Shown here: piece by piece, positions 21,071-33,069 of the stretch
Numbering within the stretch: position 1 is the first letter of the stretch
Layout of the letters: every line of letters starts with the position of its first letter
Assembly (NCBI GenBank): GCA_037975125.1
Contig: CM075860.1
Span: 22,863,274 to 22,927,273 of the forward strand
Direction of reading: 5' to 3'
Source: Latrodectus hesperus
Lineage: Eukaryota > Arthropoda > Arachnida > Araneae > Theridiidae
Length of the DNA stretch: 64,000 bases
Made by a program: the position numbers and the translations under genes
Notes under the pieces: model-generated
Told to the model about the DNA's origin: nothing
Databases searched by the model: none
Seen by the model: only the letters and a program-made list of their open reading frames with translations

Positions 21071-21539
21071 GATACCATGATATATCATAATAAATTGATG
21101 ATCTTGCACAAATCCAGAAGAGTTGATTAGTTCTAGAAGATTTTATGGAGTATCAGTGTTGCAGTAGAAATTAAGTATTTTGTTTATGCTTTGGTAGATC
21201 ATTTATCCACTAAACTAATTTTATATTTTTGAAGATGTTTTTATCATGTAAAACAATTTAACTGGCCTTTATTTGTGTTGCAAAAATGACCAAGTGTTCA
21301 AGCAGATCCCAAGTAGGAGGTAATGTAATCAATTTATGTGAGCATTTTTTAAAATTTCTTCAAACATTTTCATTTATTATATTTTGACTCGTAACGCTTA
21401 ATGAATAAGGATATCAAGAGATATGAATAGCTAATTGTGTCGTATTGAGGATTTAAGCTCGAGACGTGCTCTGAAATATTCCAGTTGTTTTTGTATATGA
21501 GTAGAAGTGAGTGATTGTTCAAAACAGGATATCCGGCAC

Positions 21540-23210
21540 CAGTGGTGGCCAATTTGTGGCTCGCGAACCACATGCGGCTCTTTGAAGGATTATTAATGGC
21601 TTTCAATAAATGTCCCCGAGTACTCTATTTTTCTTCTAATGTACCCGAGTAATCTTCTATTTTTGTGAACTTATATTTAATAATTATCATTCTGTATGCA
21701 TTTCAAATTGTCTTTTAAATTACTGACAACAAGTATGAAAGACCAACTGCAACAAATTTCATTTCCGTCCAAGTTAAGATTGATATGACTCATCGAAAAT
21801 TGCGCGAACGAGCATAAGCAATGGAGTAATCAACCGCCTCCAGACAGATTTTGAATTTGTTTCAATGCAACGGGCAGGTGACAAACGGTGCTCTGGAAGT
21901 AACAATTTGTATCACTCTTGCTACGGATATAATTTGTAACGTGGAAATTTTTTTAAGTTAACTATAATTCGTTGGGTAGTATGTAACACGTGTTGCTAAT
22001 GTTTTAATAATATAAAGCTTGTATTTTCTGTTGTTGTTACATATGACACTTAGACAGGCAAAAATCGCTATGCCTTGGCAATGCGAATTTAAGTCAATAG
22101 AGAGCGTCTTTCGTTTTAATCAGAGCACTATGAAGGTACTCATTTGCGCTTTTTTTAAATCCTCCGATAGATGCCACCACCAGAGGATCCACTCCCTCAA
22201 TTTTGACATTGATCTGAAGGGGGAGGAAATTTTCTCCAGACCATTGCACCTATGGTGACTGCTCAACGACCGACCACAAGACTTTCGATTCCATTGATTT
22301 AACGAGCACGTATATCGCATGTACTGGGTGGTCTTTGGCGGCATTGGGAATCGAACCCCGTGCTTCCGGATGGAAGGCCGATAACCTAACCACTAGTCTG
22401 TCACGTCCTTAAAATACAAAATATTCTAAACTTCTTAATTTATTGCCAGTTTTTTTTAAGAAAAAGAATGAGAGTGAATGAATATAAGAAAAGAAAATGC
22501 GATCAAGAAAATAGAAGTTATAATAATGAATAAGAGGATAATTTCTTTTTCATTCACAATAATGGTGAAACTTTGTGTGTTATTTGTAATTCTATGATCA
22601 AAAATTTTAAAGCTAGCAATTTACGTCGACGTTATGAAACCAATCATCCTTGATTTTCTAATCAGTATCCACCACATTCCAAATTAGGGTCAGATAAACT
22701 TACTTCTTTAAAATTAAATTTAAATAAACAACAGTCAATTTTGAATACCTTTAGCAAATAAGCTAAAAATGCTGCTGAAACCATTCTGTTATTGTTTGGA
22801 ACATTACTCGCACAAAACGCCCGTATGCAGAGGGAGAATTTATTATTAAAAAACTTGGAAGATGTACTTAAAGTTTTAGATTCAAATAATGCAGCATTAC
22901 ACAAAGTTATTTCGCAAATTCCCATCTCGAGATGCACAACCGAACGACACATAACTCCAATTATTACATCTCTGGAATATAATTTAAAAAATGATGAAGA
23001 AATGTATTGCATTCAGCTTAGTCCTTGATGCATCGACAGATATCACAGATCTTCCACTGTTGGCAGTTGTTATACGTGTTGTTTCACCTGATTTCATTGT
23101 TAAAGAAGAATTATTAGATTTAGTAGAACTACATAGAGTCAACCTGTGGTGTCGGTATTATAAATTCATTAGATTTCATTATGGAAATTTTTGATGTGCT
23201 TCTTAATAAA
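21540..23210 (+). mobile_element. hAT transposon relic (GTF2IRD2-like transposase), split by a SINE
   Basis: A left-end-like sequence, cagtggtggccaatttgtgg, begins at 21540, typical of hAT termini. From about 22530 the + strand reads a BED-like zinc finger (LCVICNSMIKNFKASNLRRR then YETNHP). It then gives a helical segment (FGTLLAQNARMQRENLLLKN) and LDASTDITDLPLLAVVIRVV, the first catalytic-Asp block of hAT transposases of the GTF2IRD2/ZBED class. Frameshifts occur near 22670, 22770 and 23010. No right end or 8-bp duplication was identified, so the 3' part is lost. A full-length minus SINE interrupts it at 22030-22408. Confidence 0.65.
22030..22408 (-). repeat. SINE family B, minus strand, inside the hAT relic
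   Basis: The complement shows the (CAA)n tail (gttgttgtt), the shared 3' body (cgttttaatcagagcactat), the B middle (actgctcaacgaccgaccac) and the head (gggaatcgaaccccgtgctt). It is full length, like the copy at 18385. Confidence 0.88.
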
Positions 23211-23389
23211 CTTGTAAGTCTAACCAAAACTTGTAAACCACGTCGACTCTAATAGTGGGGTGGAAACCAAATGCATCATTATTAACCACTCTTTATACGT
23301 TCTAAAAATCACAGCTGAAGCATCACCGTTCTTAAAAAGTCACCGTGGTCACTTGATCCATTAAATTAGCAGATTCATGGAGAGTATTC

Positions 23390-23625
23390 ATCCAGTTTAC
23401 TTGAAGAGTAGGCTAAAACAATGTGTTGGCCTCTGGAAAGACAATTACCGGGGCTTCGTTTTCCACAGACCTTCCCGCACGGCAAACTGTATGAGACTTA
23501 ATCATCGAGAAAGTCTATTAACGACAGAACGATGACAGAGCCTCAATAGAAACTCTCAACTTACCAAAACAAAACCACTACGAAGAAGAGAAAGCAAAAT
23601 GTAAGAGGCGATAAAACAAAAATGA
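23390..23625 (-). repeat. Fragment related to a LINE 5' region
   Basis: Contains taaaacaatgtgttggcctc, cf. aaagtaatgtgttggtctct near 61560. The same spacing of flanking words is seen there upstream of a minus-strand LINE ORF1, so this is probably a solitary 5' untranslated fragment of the same LINE family. Confidence 0.4.
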
Positions 23626-23775
23626 ACTGATTATCAGGGTCACAGATTTTTAAATAGATTAAAAATTTTCAATATAAATTTTAAATTGCATTTTGAAAAA
23701 AAATAATTGATTTTGTTACTTATTTCTTAGAGTCAATTCAAATTATAAATTTTTTATCATTAATTCATTCATTGT

Positions 23776-24045
23776 CGTATGCCGGCTAGGCTGGCAACAA
23801 GGGGTGTGCTGCTCCACTTTTTCAACTGAACCCTATTATGGTGTGGAGTCCGACTTCCTCAGTACACACATGCCATAGGGACCCGTTTATAGGGTAGACA
23901 ACCATTCACACCTCATTCATACAAGGAAAGGACAAAGACAGGATAGATAGAGAGAGAAAGTACATCCATACCCGAACCGGGATTCCAAGCCAGGACCTCC
24001 TTATCCGTAGTCAGACACGCTGACCACTAGACAAGTTGCTCAGCT
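23776..24045 (-). repeat. SINE family A, minus strand
   Basis: Same layout as the copy at 14771: ctgaaccctattatggtgtg, cccgtttatagggtagacaa, acccgaaccgggattccaag and gaccactagacaagttgct. The B box has one extra base difference (gattccaagcc). Confidence 0.85.
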
Positions 24046-24076
24046 TATCATTAGTTAAAACTTATGTATAGTTTTT

Positions 24077-24462
24077 TGTTATTATTTATGACACTTGGAG
24101 GAGCCAAGCTCACTATGCCGTTGGCTTTGTGAGATTAAGTCAGTAGTGTGCATATTTCCTTTAACTAGAGCACCATGAATGTGAAAGTTTGACTTTGTTC
24201 TAAGCTCCTGCGACAGGTAACACCACCCAAGGATACAACCCCTCAATTTTGACATTAATCAGGAAAAGAAGGAAATTTTCCTCATATCATTACACCACAC
24301 CCATGGTAACTGCTCAACGACCGGCCACAGACCTTTCGATTACATGGATTTATCAAGTACGTATATCGTATGTATTCGGTGTTTCTTTTGCAGCATTGGG
24401 AATGGAACTCTGCTCTTCCCGACGGAAGGCCGATGCTCTAACCACTAGGCTACTCCAACCCA
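24077..24462 (-). repeat. SINE family B, minus strand
   Basis: Full-length, diverged copy directly beside the family A copy at 23776. It contains actgctcaacgaccggccac, a B box complement gggaatggaactctgctctt, and taaccactaggctactccaa. Confidence 0.85.
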
Positions 24463-24469
24463 TGGTTTT

Positions 24470-24835
24470 TTCTTATCTATTGCCTGTTTCTAAGTTTATT
24501 TTTTCCCCTCAACTCCCACAGGCTGCCTCATTGTGTGCACTAGTAGCCGGTGAAGGGGGTGTTCCTGGGCGGAATGGGTGAAGTACGTCGGGAGAGTAAT
24601 CTCCTGGTAGGGTCACTCAAGGCGTGAAGACCACTCCACTATGTCCAGCTAAAGCCTGGGGTAACGGAACAAAGTGAGACTTCAACCCTTGGGTTCTGCC
24701 TTGGGTGCTCCAGGTACTCTGTACCAACAGAAGCTACTCTTACACCCCACTTTTTTATGCTACCTTTAGGGTACACATTTTACCTACCCACGAATGGTAC
24801 ACATGCAAACATCCTGGTTCCGCACTAGTGGGTAA
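24470..24835. repeat. Unclassified GC-rich repeat-like block
   Basis: Distinctly GC-richer than surrounding intron (agtagccggtgaagggggtg, cttgggttctgccttgggtg). It lies between a SINE and a LINE 3' end and may be an internal or 5' segment of the latter. No coding match is recognised. Confidence 0.35.
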
Positions 24836-24844
24836 ACACAAGAG

Positions 24845-25110
24845 ATGCAGCCAAACCCTCTGACAAGACTGCGAAGTGGCCACCTGCTTGCTCAGAGACA
24901 CGTCTCTGGTACCAAAGTCTACCCTCTGTGTCCCAAATGTCGAGTGGTCTCAGGCCTCCCCATCTCATATTTTTCAGTGCATTGGGTGTGAGAGAGGGGA
25001 CATGGAGTTGAGACCAGAGGTGGTGCTTGAGAGACTGACTAGTTTTGGATTCATGGGGCTGGTGTGATGGTACTGTCACGACAGTCGGGGATAAGCAACA
25101 ATAACAATAA
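24845..25110 (+). pseudogene. LINE 3' terminus: ORF2 C-terminal Cys/His module and CAA-type tail
   Basis: The + frame reads YPLCPKC-like and ASPSHIFQCIGCERGD, then a conserved ending LTSFGFMGLV before a stop. This is the C-terminal C-x2-C...H-x4-C module and terminal hydrophobic F-MGLV of RNase H-bearing LINEs. It ends gcaacaataacaataa. Same module at 34660 (minus), 35800, and 63280. Confidence 0.65.
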
Positions 25111-25119
25111 GTTTGTTTT

Positions 25120-27370
25120 TGAAACAGCAAATTATTTACATGTATAATAAATAATTCATGTGTACCTGTTGAGGGTACTTAATGTATATAATTCATAAAT
25201 ATTCGCTGTGTAGTTACTATACTTTGAAATTTTAAGTAATAAATTATATTTTTATTAGAGTATTATAATTTTCTTATTGTTACATACTTTTTTTTATTTT
25301 TTCTCGCACAAAAAGTTCAATTCCTTAAACAACTATGAGAAACACAAGAAATGGTAATATACAATGAAATATATATTTATCTACCACAATGCCACTAAAT
25401 AAAAGTTTCATTACCCAATGATTGGAATTTTTTCCTTTCTAAAACAATCTTTCTCCAGACTGTTGTTGATTATCAGTGACATGTTTCACTGATAGAAGTT
25501 TCATTATGTATACGTAATAATGCAAGTTATTTCTTTTCTTACGTATAAGACAGAAACGCTGAAACAAAATAAAAATAGAATACATTAACAAGAGTAATAA
25601 AACCAGGAAAGCGATACGAACATGTGAAGAAGAAAATATTATCATTTATTTTTTGCTTTATCCACAAAATGTGTGATAAGTAATTGCTTTTTTTGTTTTC
25701 CTTTAAATGAAATCCATTCCAGGTTTCGAATTGCAATTGAAATCTTATGTATGTAACATGAATACCGACATCAGGAATTATGTAAACGCCCGCTAATAAA
25801 AAATATGGAAATAATATAATTTTATTAAAAGAAAAAATTAATTTTGTCAGTTGGATAAAAATATGTCTCTTTCTTTAAGAAACAATCTTTTGTTTCACAA
25901 TTTAAACTTGCAAAAATACTCATAAAATATAATTGCCATGCTTTTCTAGAGAAAAATACTCGGAACTGGCCAAAATGTTCATAAAAGCTAAGATAATAAA
26001 TTCTAGAAGAGAATCATGTTAAAATAATGCATCAATGTAAATTTAATAATAAAAATTATATTATTTTTTACTTGTAAAATTCATATGTAATTTCAGTAGA
26101 ATTGAAAGGTAATGCATTAAAATTTATATATAATTCATAATTGGGAATATTTTTCCATTAACACTTGTTGGTTTCTAGATGGTTCATTTTGTTAGTTACT
26201 GTGTGGTCATTTCTTGCACACAAAATCTAAGTGGACAGAAACCTAGAATTAAGGTGCATTAGATGCCACTACAAATATCTTTGGCCAGGTAGAGATTCGA
26301 ACACATGAACTGATTAATTGAAGGCCAAAGTCGATTATCGTTTAAGCTGTTGATGTCTTGTAATTTGTTTCATAGTTGATAACAATTCTGCAATATCTCC
26401 TATTTGTAATATTACTTACTTATATTGTTTAAACAGCACATCTGCATTCACATATCTTTCCTATCTGATATGTATTGGAAAATGTGAAAACACATTTGCT
26501 ATAATGGGCAAAAATTAACATTTTTTGAACAGTCACATATTATTTAAGCATCGTTATTTTACGAAAACATTTCCCTGAGAAAAAATAAAAGTGTGTATTC
26601 GTTTCTATATTTTTTCTGCTTCAAGCGGTTATAGATAAGAGACAATTTTGAAAAGAGAAGTTAAGAACGACACATCATGGAACTTGAAGTGAATTAGACT
26701 TCCTTAATGACCTAAGCAAAATTTTCAATAAGCTTGCTTTAAATTTATTTAATATTCAAATGGCATTCAGAAACTGTTATCAAAATTTTGAAGTGAACCA
26801 CTGGCCTAAATTAACCAGATTGACAACTTGATAAAAATTTCATAAAATTTCGTGCAAAGTATTCTCAATTTAACTGCTTAAAAAATTCGGAAGATCAAAA
26901 TAAATGTAAGTTATTCATAAAGATTTCCAAGGATGATTTCCTATTACGCTACGTTCAAATTTTATAAATATTTAAATCATTGCAATTAATTTTAAATCAA
27001 AATCCAGAGTAATTAGAATGAAATTTTAATATTTTAACCAGTTCGATTGACTATTACACCTATATTGAATTAAGTAATGTTTGAGGATATTCTTTGAAGT
27101 TCATGTGACAAATATATGTTCTCTTCTTCCTTTCTTCTTATAGTACTTTTTATTTAATTCTCGCGTATTAATTTTATCTCCGTTTTATACTTTTCATCTT
27201 TTCTGATTTACTCTGTCCTTACTGAGAAAGCTAATTTGACAATACAATGTTTTTTTTAAAAAAATATATCATAGATATCAAAAGTCAAAGTTAATTTTCT
27301 ATATGATTCTTTAATGGTTCTATAACTATTTCAGCGAAACAATGATATCATTTATATTATTTTAATGCGT
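25120..27370. other. Intron sequence; one tRNA-like SINE relic at 26200-26355 (minus)
   Basis: The minus strand at 26355-26200 shows TCGACTTTGGCCTTCAATTA, B-box-like GTGTTCGAATCTC and a body ending ttagattttgtgtgcaagaa. This resembles the relics at 32880 and 60290. The remainder is AT-rich with no features. Confidence 0.4.
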
Positions 27371-27379
27371 AATTGATGT

Positions 27380-27645
27380 CCCCACTTTAGTGGTCAGAGT
27401 TCCTAACAGCGGGTAGTGAGGTCCTGGGTTCGAATCCCGGTTCGGACATGGATACTTTTTCTCTTGCTGTCTTTGTCCTTTCCATGCATGAATGGGATGT
27501 GAATTGGTTGCCTACCCTATAAACAGGTATCTATGGCCGTGTATGCTAAGGAAGTCGGACTCCACACCAAAATAGGGTTCAGTTGGAAAATTGGAGCTGC
27601 GCACCCCATGTTTCGATTCTAGCTTGCACACGACAACAACAACAT
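27380..27645 (+). repeat. SINE family A
   Basis: tttagtggtcagagttccta (A box region), gggttcgaatcccggttcgg (intact B box), ctataaacaggtatctatgg, ccacaccaaaatagggttca, and tail cgacaacaacaac. Confidence 0.88.
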
Positions 27646-27649
27646 CGAA

Positions 27650-29455
27650 AATACTTGCGTTATTTTCTGTTTTGACTTACTAGGCTATCATTGTCTTGAA
27701 TGTAGTAGTCTCGTATCTTGAATCGTTTAAAAACGCATTTCTTTATAAGATTTTCAGTTATTTTACTTATGAGACTATTTATAAGCGACCAATATTCATT
27801 CCATTAGAAAAAGCTTTTGAAGTGTGTTGCAAAACTATTTTTGTAACTGTAGCCACGAAGTTTTAGGTGGCTTTTTATGTGTTTTCTTTCATACGATCCT
27901 TAACACCCGCTTAAAAATAGGTGTGTGTGTGTGTATCTGATAATGAAAGGAAGTTTAGCGTATTAATAAACAATCTTAAATATGATTTGATTACCAATCA
28001 ACCAGCTAATCACTTACACAAAAAATAAACTAAAAATATTGAAATGTTTATACTTTAAGTTTTAATTTCTGATGGTTTTCGTCAAGTAACTCTGTTTAAC
28101 ATTTCATTTATGATATTTGTTAGAAAGAAATAATATAAATTGCACTATAAATTAATCTTATATCGTTTTTATAAACATTAATAATTCAACAACGAATTTA
28201 TTAAACAAGAGACGCATATATTTTTTATAATATCGAAAAAATATCAAGCCCATCGGTTTCTTTCATGCAAAGCTGCAGAAGAGGGATTACGATCTATTTT
28301 ATAAATAATTATAATCAGTTTAAAAAATAAAAGAGCCTTTAAAAAACTAAGCGTAACTATTATTAAACATGATTATTTATCAATTTGAACTGATTCAGAA
28401 GCAGCTGCTGAGTGGAACTTAAGTTGATTAAATGCAATCTGTGTTTGTGATGACTGAATATTATAAAAACAACAATATTATTTAGGAGAAAATACGTTTT
28501 AAACATCTGTCTAAGTTAAATCTAATGTTGACATGGAAATATGAAAACATTACATTCTATAAAAAATAAAGAACATTTCAGGGAAGCGACATGATTGAAC
28601 AATATTTAATCATGTTTGCTGTAAAATGATGCTTCAGCCTTGTGCTTGACGAGATCTTAGATTTTCACGCTAAAATTTCAAATTTGAAAATTTCTTGCCC
28701 ACCAAAATAGAGTGGTTTTGTGAAATTTTTGATCAGAAAAGCCAGGGTTCCAATTATTTCTCTTAATATATATCAACCACTTCTCCATTTCTCTGCAAAA
28801 TACCAGAAAATAAATTTTTGACTAATTATAAAAATATATTCAAAGCATACGACAAAATGGGAAATAGCTTCAAATAATGATCTTATTCTTGCTCAGTCAG
28901 TATCAACACAGTCAAAGTCTAGGCTTAGATCACATGTCTATCTATCGAGATAGACATGTGATCTGTCACATTCTTCTCCAATGGAAGAAAATCACGGTCA
29001 CATCATATTTTAGGTGTCCCAATCTCATTAGAACAAGACCATCTCGTGGGTTAGGTATAGAACCTAAAATATTTGGTTCATGAGAATGATGCCATCCACA
29101 GTCAAACAACACTGTGAACTTCAAAAATCAATTTTTAAAAAGCTTTACATTAACTATATTAATTTCATATTAACTCCAATCAATTTATTCACACGTCGAA
29201 AGTTGTAATAAAATTTGAATTGTATAAAAAATGGAAAATACCAAAAATGCATTCCTTAACAGAAATTGAGCACTCACATTTGAGAAAGATATTTCGATAA
29301 TTTTAATTATAATTTCTGTTTGCCATTTGAGCGTGATTTGTGTTATCTACGGAAAAAGGAAAAAAAATCATATCAGAGACAAAAAATGAAATTGACTCGT
29401 GAACGAATATTTAAAATTATTTTTTATAACGTTCAGAGCAGATTATAAAGACAAA
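27650..29455. other. Intron sequence; contains the palindrome at 28927-28964
   Basis: AT-rich, with a short (gt)6 run near 27922 and no coding or RNA gene recognised. Confidence 0.4.
28927..28964. repeat. Perfect 17-bp inverted repeat with 4-nt loop
   Basis: Left arm agatcacatgtctatct, loop atcg, right arm its exact complement. It can form a hairpin or cruciform. Each arm contains a cacatg/catgtg E-box-like core. Confidence 0.9.
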
Positions 29456-29459
29456 AGTG

Positions 29460-29825
29460 TTTAGATGAATTTCATTCTTAATATAATGAATCACCCTGTT
29501 AAGGCACTGTCGAAAAAAAGCATCACAAATTCAATTGTAGTCGACATTCGCTGCAGGACCAATTCTGTGAAGGTCGTTCAAAAGTGGTTCGTTTGGAAGA
29601 AAAAGTCACTGCTATGCGTCAATGTCAAATGTCAAGGCAATGATAGAGCAAGATGCCAGACGCTGTAAAATTGAGACATCTTCAGGACAAGCTCCCAAAA
29701 GATTTTGTACGAACATTTTCTTACGAACATCATCTTATGAGAAAGAATTGTGCGCGTTGGATCCCGCGTAATCTGACAAATGCTCGAAAAATGGCTTTGA
29801 CGATTGCGGCAAGAAAATATTGAAA
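29460..29825 (+). pseudogene. Mariner-type transposase N-terminal relic
   Basis: Broken frames give a helix-turn-helix-like VVQKWFVWKKKSL near 29575, then EQDARRCKIE near 29645, then CARWIPRNLTNARKMAL near 29750-29800. The CARWIP.LT string is a strong mariner marker. The catalytic region is absent. The right end abuts a family A SINE at 29881. Confidence 0.6.
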
Positions 29826-29880
29826 ATATACATAAAGTGTGCATCAATTTTTATTTATAACATCTATATTAAATCTATTG

Positions 29881-30160
29881 CCACCCAACTTGTCTAGTGG
29901 TCAGTGTGCCTGACTACGGACAGGTCCTGGGTTCGAATCCCGGTTCGGGCATGGATGTACTTTTTCTCTCTCTACCTATCCTGTCTTTGTCCCTTCCTTG
30001 TATGAATGAGGTGTGAATGGTTGCCTACCCTATAAACGGGTACCTATGGCATGTGTGTACTAAAGAAGTCTGACTTCACACCAAATATGGTTCAGTTGGA
30101 AAAGTGGAGCAGCGCACCCCATATTGCCAGCCTAGCTGGCACACAACAACAACAACAACA
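29881..30160 (+). repeat. SINE family A
   Basis: ccacccaacttgtctagtgg (A box), gggttcgaatcccggttcgg (B box), ctataaacgggtacctatgg, and tail acacaacaacaacaacaaca. One of the best preserved copies. Confidence 0.9.
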
Positions 30161-30533
30161 TATGAAACCTATTTATGTGCATACAAGCCCGAAATGAAAT
30201 GGATATGGAATACTTTGGTTTTCTAAGACAAACACAAATCTAAGAAAATTTATTAGCAGCAGAAACAGATCGAAACAAATATAATTGATCATTCTTTTCT
30301 GCATTATCGATTATGTAGCTATAGAGCAATACAGGATGGTTAGTTTTGAATAGCAAATGAGAGAGAGAGTTTTTGATTTCCAGAAATCATATGAAAAATT
30401 TAAAAAGTAATCAAAAGTGAATCATTCTTCTTCACATGACAATGCGGTTTCTCACGTATCGGGTAAAACGAAGAAATTTATGACCTTTCAAATTACTGAA
30501 TGTATAGGTATTGAGCTCCAGTGCTTACAGATT

Positions 30534-30924
30534 GAGCTCCAGTAGCTTCACGACGCCCCGTAAGCTCAGTAAAGTGAAGAATCATTTGCCGCGGGCAGTG
30601 GTTGGGAGGGTGACCACGGTGTACTCTCCTTTACTGGGTTGCTTGAACATCGTGGGTTGGGGATGTGTCCACGTTAATATGTGAACTCCAAAGTCCTTCT
30701 GCTGGTGTGATGTGGATGTGGAGAGGAGGGTGCCAGCTCAGGTGTGGCCCCGTCACCTGACCGTGGTTCAAAATGACGAGGCACCTCAAAAAGAGTAAAG
30801 TCGTACTTTCACCTTCGTGGTGCTCTGATCCAAACGAAAGACGCTCTTTATTGACTTAATTCACACAGCCAAAGGCATAACGAGCTTGGCTTGCTCAAGT
30901 GTCATAAGCAACAACAACAACAAC
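30534..30924 (+). repeat. SINE family C (5S-like head)
   Basis: Second full + copy: gagctccagtagcttcacga, gtaagctcagtaaagtgaag, gcagtggttgggagggtgac. It includes an 8-bp tgatgtgg insertion and the gctcaggtgtggccccgtca stretch absent at 3805. It has the shared 3' body and a caacaacaacaacaac tail. The first bases gagctccagt are also present 21 bp upstream, a local duplication. Confidence 0.85.
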
Positions 30925-31045
30925 CTTACAAATTTGATTTCCAATAGTTTTTTCCAGCATAGCAAGGATAAATTACGAGGTCAACAATTTTCAATTCTCG
31001 AAGGAGCTGATAATGCATATATTGGAGGTAAATCAATCGGTTCTG

Positions 31046-31310
31046 CCCTTGTTTAGTTGTCAGCATGCCTGACTGCGGATAGGAAGGTCCTGGTTCGGGC
31101 ATGGATGCACTTTTTCTCTCTGTCTCTCATGTCTTTGTATGAGCTTTCCTTGTATGAATGAATTATTAAAGGTTGCCTACCCTATAAACCAGTACGTATT
31201 GCCTGTGTGTAGTGAGAATGTAGGACTCCGCACCAAATTACGGTTCAGGGGAAAAGTAGAGCAGCACACCCCATATTGCTATCCTGGCTGGCACAAGACA
31301 TCAACAAATA
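31046..31310 (+). repeat. SINE family A, with B-box deletion
   Basis: ttgtttagttgtcagcatgc, then ggtcctggttcgggcatgga, where the usual gggttcgaatcccggttcgg has lost 12 bases between its two ggttc words. ctataaaccagtacg and tail caacaaataaa follow. The damaged B box would disable its pol III promoter. Confidence 0.75.
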
Positions 31311-31319
31311 AATCGGTGT

Positions 31320-32140
31320 GGAAAAAGTGCTTTGAAATGTTTTCCAATTCACAGGATATTTCATTGATCCTCATACAGAGTACTTTGAAAAAGCATAAAA
31401 ACCAACTCTGATCAAATTTGATATTTTATTTATCAGCTAGAAATATCAATAACAAATCTCGCTTTATAGAGTCAACAGATTATCTTCTGTTTCAAGGTGA
31501 GCATGCAAGTTACCCAGAATATTCAAAAAATATTTCTGCTTCAAGAAGAATAATAACTTCAGATTATTTCACCCAAAGAGTGCTCAGAGATTTCAAATCA
31601 AAGTTTGCACATTAATATATTGAATGTTTTACATTCATAAATGGTTTTTATAAGAAGAAATTTTTAAGGTGATGCGATGGTATGTAGTTTAAAACAACTT
31701 TCCATTAAACTAAAATTTTATATCAGTTACATTAAATAAAAAAATAATATTTAAAGAAGGAACAGTATTCTTAAATATACTGATTTCTGATTGGGACTTT
31801 CATTAGAGATATATTCTGTATTATTAATTTTATTATTTTTTATATTATTTGCAGTGAAGATAGTTAGAAAATTTATACCTGATAATTGTAAGAAAATGTG
31901 CTACTTGAAAAACTAACAACATGTAATGCTTTTCCGTCGTTTCGAAATGCTGTTCAGAAACATGAAATGTAGATAAACTAAGAGCAAATTAAATAAAATG
32001 TAGTAAAGTAAAATGTCACTTTTAATACTGAAACTATTGAATATTTATCCACAGCTTTTTAAAAAAAATACTAAAATACCTTCGCTGCAAATAGATTAGA
32101 TTGTTTTTTCAATAATTGGGAAAATGTATGACTTGATTGC
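31320..32140. other. No gene recognised
   Basis: Two open + frames of 65-90 codons here are compositionally biased and lack family motifs; regarded as chance. Confidence 0.4.
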
Positions 32141-32149
32141 CTTCCGTAC

Positions 32150-32467
32150 ATACATATCGGGGCAGGAGAGCTCCTGACTGTACCCTTAGGTTTACGGGTT
32201 TGGAATACTCCCCCATCACCAAGTGCCTCATCATTTTGACCCACGGTCAGGTGACGAGATCACACCTGAGCTGGCATCCTCATCTTCACATCCACGCAAA
32301 CCAGCGGAGAGACTTTGGACGTTATATATTAAGATGGACACGTCCCCAGCCTACGGAGCTCCTACCACCCAGGGATCGAGAGTATGGCGTGGTCACCCTC
32401 CCAACCACTGCCCACGGCAAATGATGCTTCACTTTCATGGTCTTAACGGGAGTTATGGTTGCCTTTT
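32150..32467 (-). repeat. SINE family C head and middle, minus strand, 3' body missing
   Basis: Complement of family C: cctcatcattttgacccacg, cctgagctggcatcctcatc, tggtcaccctcccaaccact, gcccacggcaaatgatgctt. Its 3' end (left) is replaced by unrelated sequence. Confidence 0.7.
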
Positions 32468-32476
32468 AAAAAAAAT

Positions 32477-32781
32477 GTTGTTGTTGTTGTTTACTAATGA
32501 CACTTGGGCAAGCCAAGCTCGCTATGCTATGAGAATTAAGTCGATTGGGAGCTTCTTTCGTTTTAATCACAGCACCATGAAGGTGAAAGTACGACTTTGC
32601 TCTACACACTTGCCATAGGTACCCGTTTATAGGGTAGGCAACCATTCACAACATTCATACAAAGAAAGGACAATGACAGGTTTGACAGAGAGAGAAAGTA
32701 CATCCATGCCCGAACCGGGATTCAAACCCAGGACCTCTTTATCCGCAGTCAGACACGTTGACCACTAGACAAGTTGGTCGG
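32477..32781 (-). repeat. Chimeric SINE family D (A head + C/B body), minus strand, with TSD
   Basis: Reading the minus strand: A head (cgaccaacttgtctagtggt, gggtttgaatcccggttcgg) through ctataaacgggtacctatgg. Then at about 32605 it passes without a gap into agcaaagtcgtactttcacc, the body of families C/B, and a (CAA)n tail. Flanking direct repeats aaaaaaaat at 32468-32476 and 32782-32790 indicate it inserted as one unit. Confidence 0.82.
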
Positions 32782-32879
32782 AAAAAAAATTCTAATTTGG
32801 AAATGAAAACTGTAAAGTAAGCGGATTTACCCCATATACATTTTCTCTGCCCTCATCGGACATCAGCCGTGGGAGCTTA

Positions 32880-33060
32880 ACTGATAGCCCAATGGTTAAT
32901 GATCTGACCTTTGATTCAACAGCTCTTGGGTTCAAATATCACCTTGGGATTCAGTGTTTAAAGGGGCTTGGAATCCATTTTATACCATAGGTGCTGCTAT
33001 GTGATGAGCAAAAATGACCATTTGGTAACAAACAAGTGCACGTGATAGCTATGCGCTCTA
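32880..33060 (+). repeat. tRNA-like SINE family I
   Basis: gatagcccaatggttaatga (A box), ttgggttcaaatatcacctt (B-box like), and a body with gagcaaaaatgaccatttgg, related to the Tc1-embedded fragment at 556-641. Confidence 0.5.
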
Positions 33061-33069
33061 GAAATGATA

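Noticed and set aside
22662..23012. 116-codon minus frame opposite the hAT transposase
   Set aside because: The + strand carries the recognisable BED and DASTD motifs.
27380..27645. tRNA gene suggested by intact B box gggttcgaatccc
   Set aside because: No acceptor stem or cloverleaf; it is one of many family A SINE copies with a long non-tRNA body and CAA tail.
32137..32618. Overlapping + frames of 95 and 131 codons
   Set aside because: They are chance frames over minus-strand SINEs C and D.
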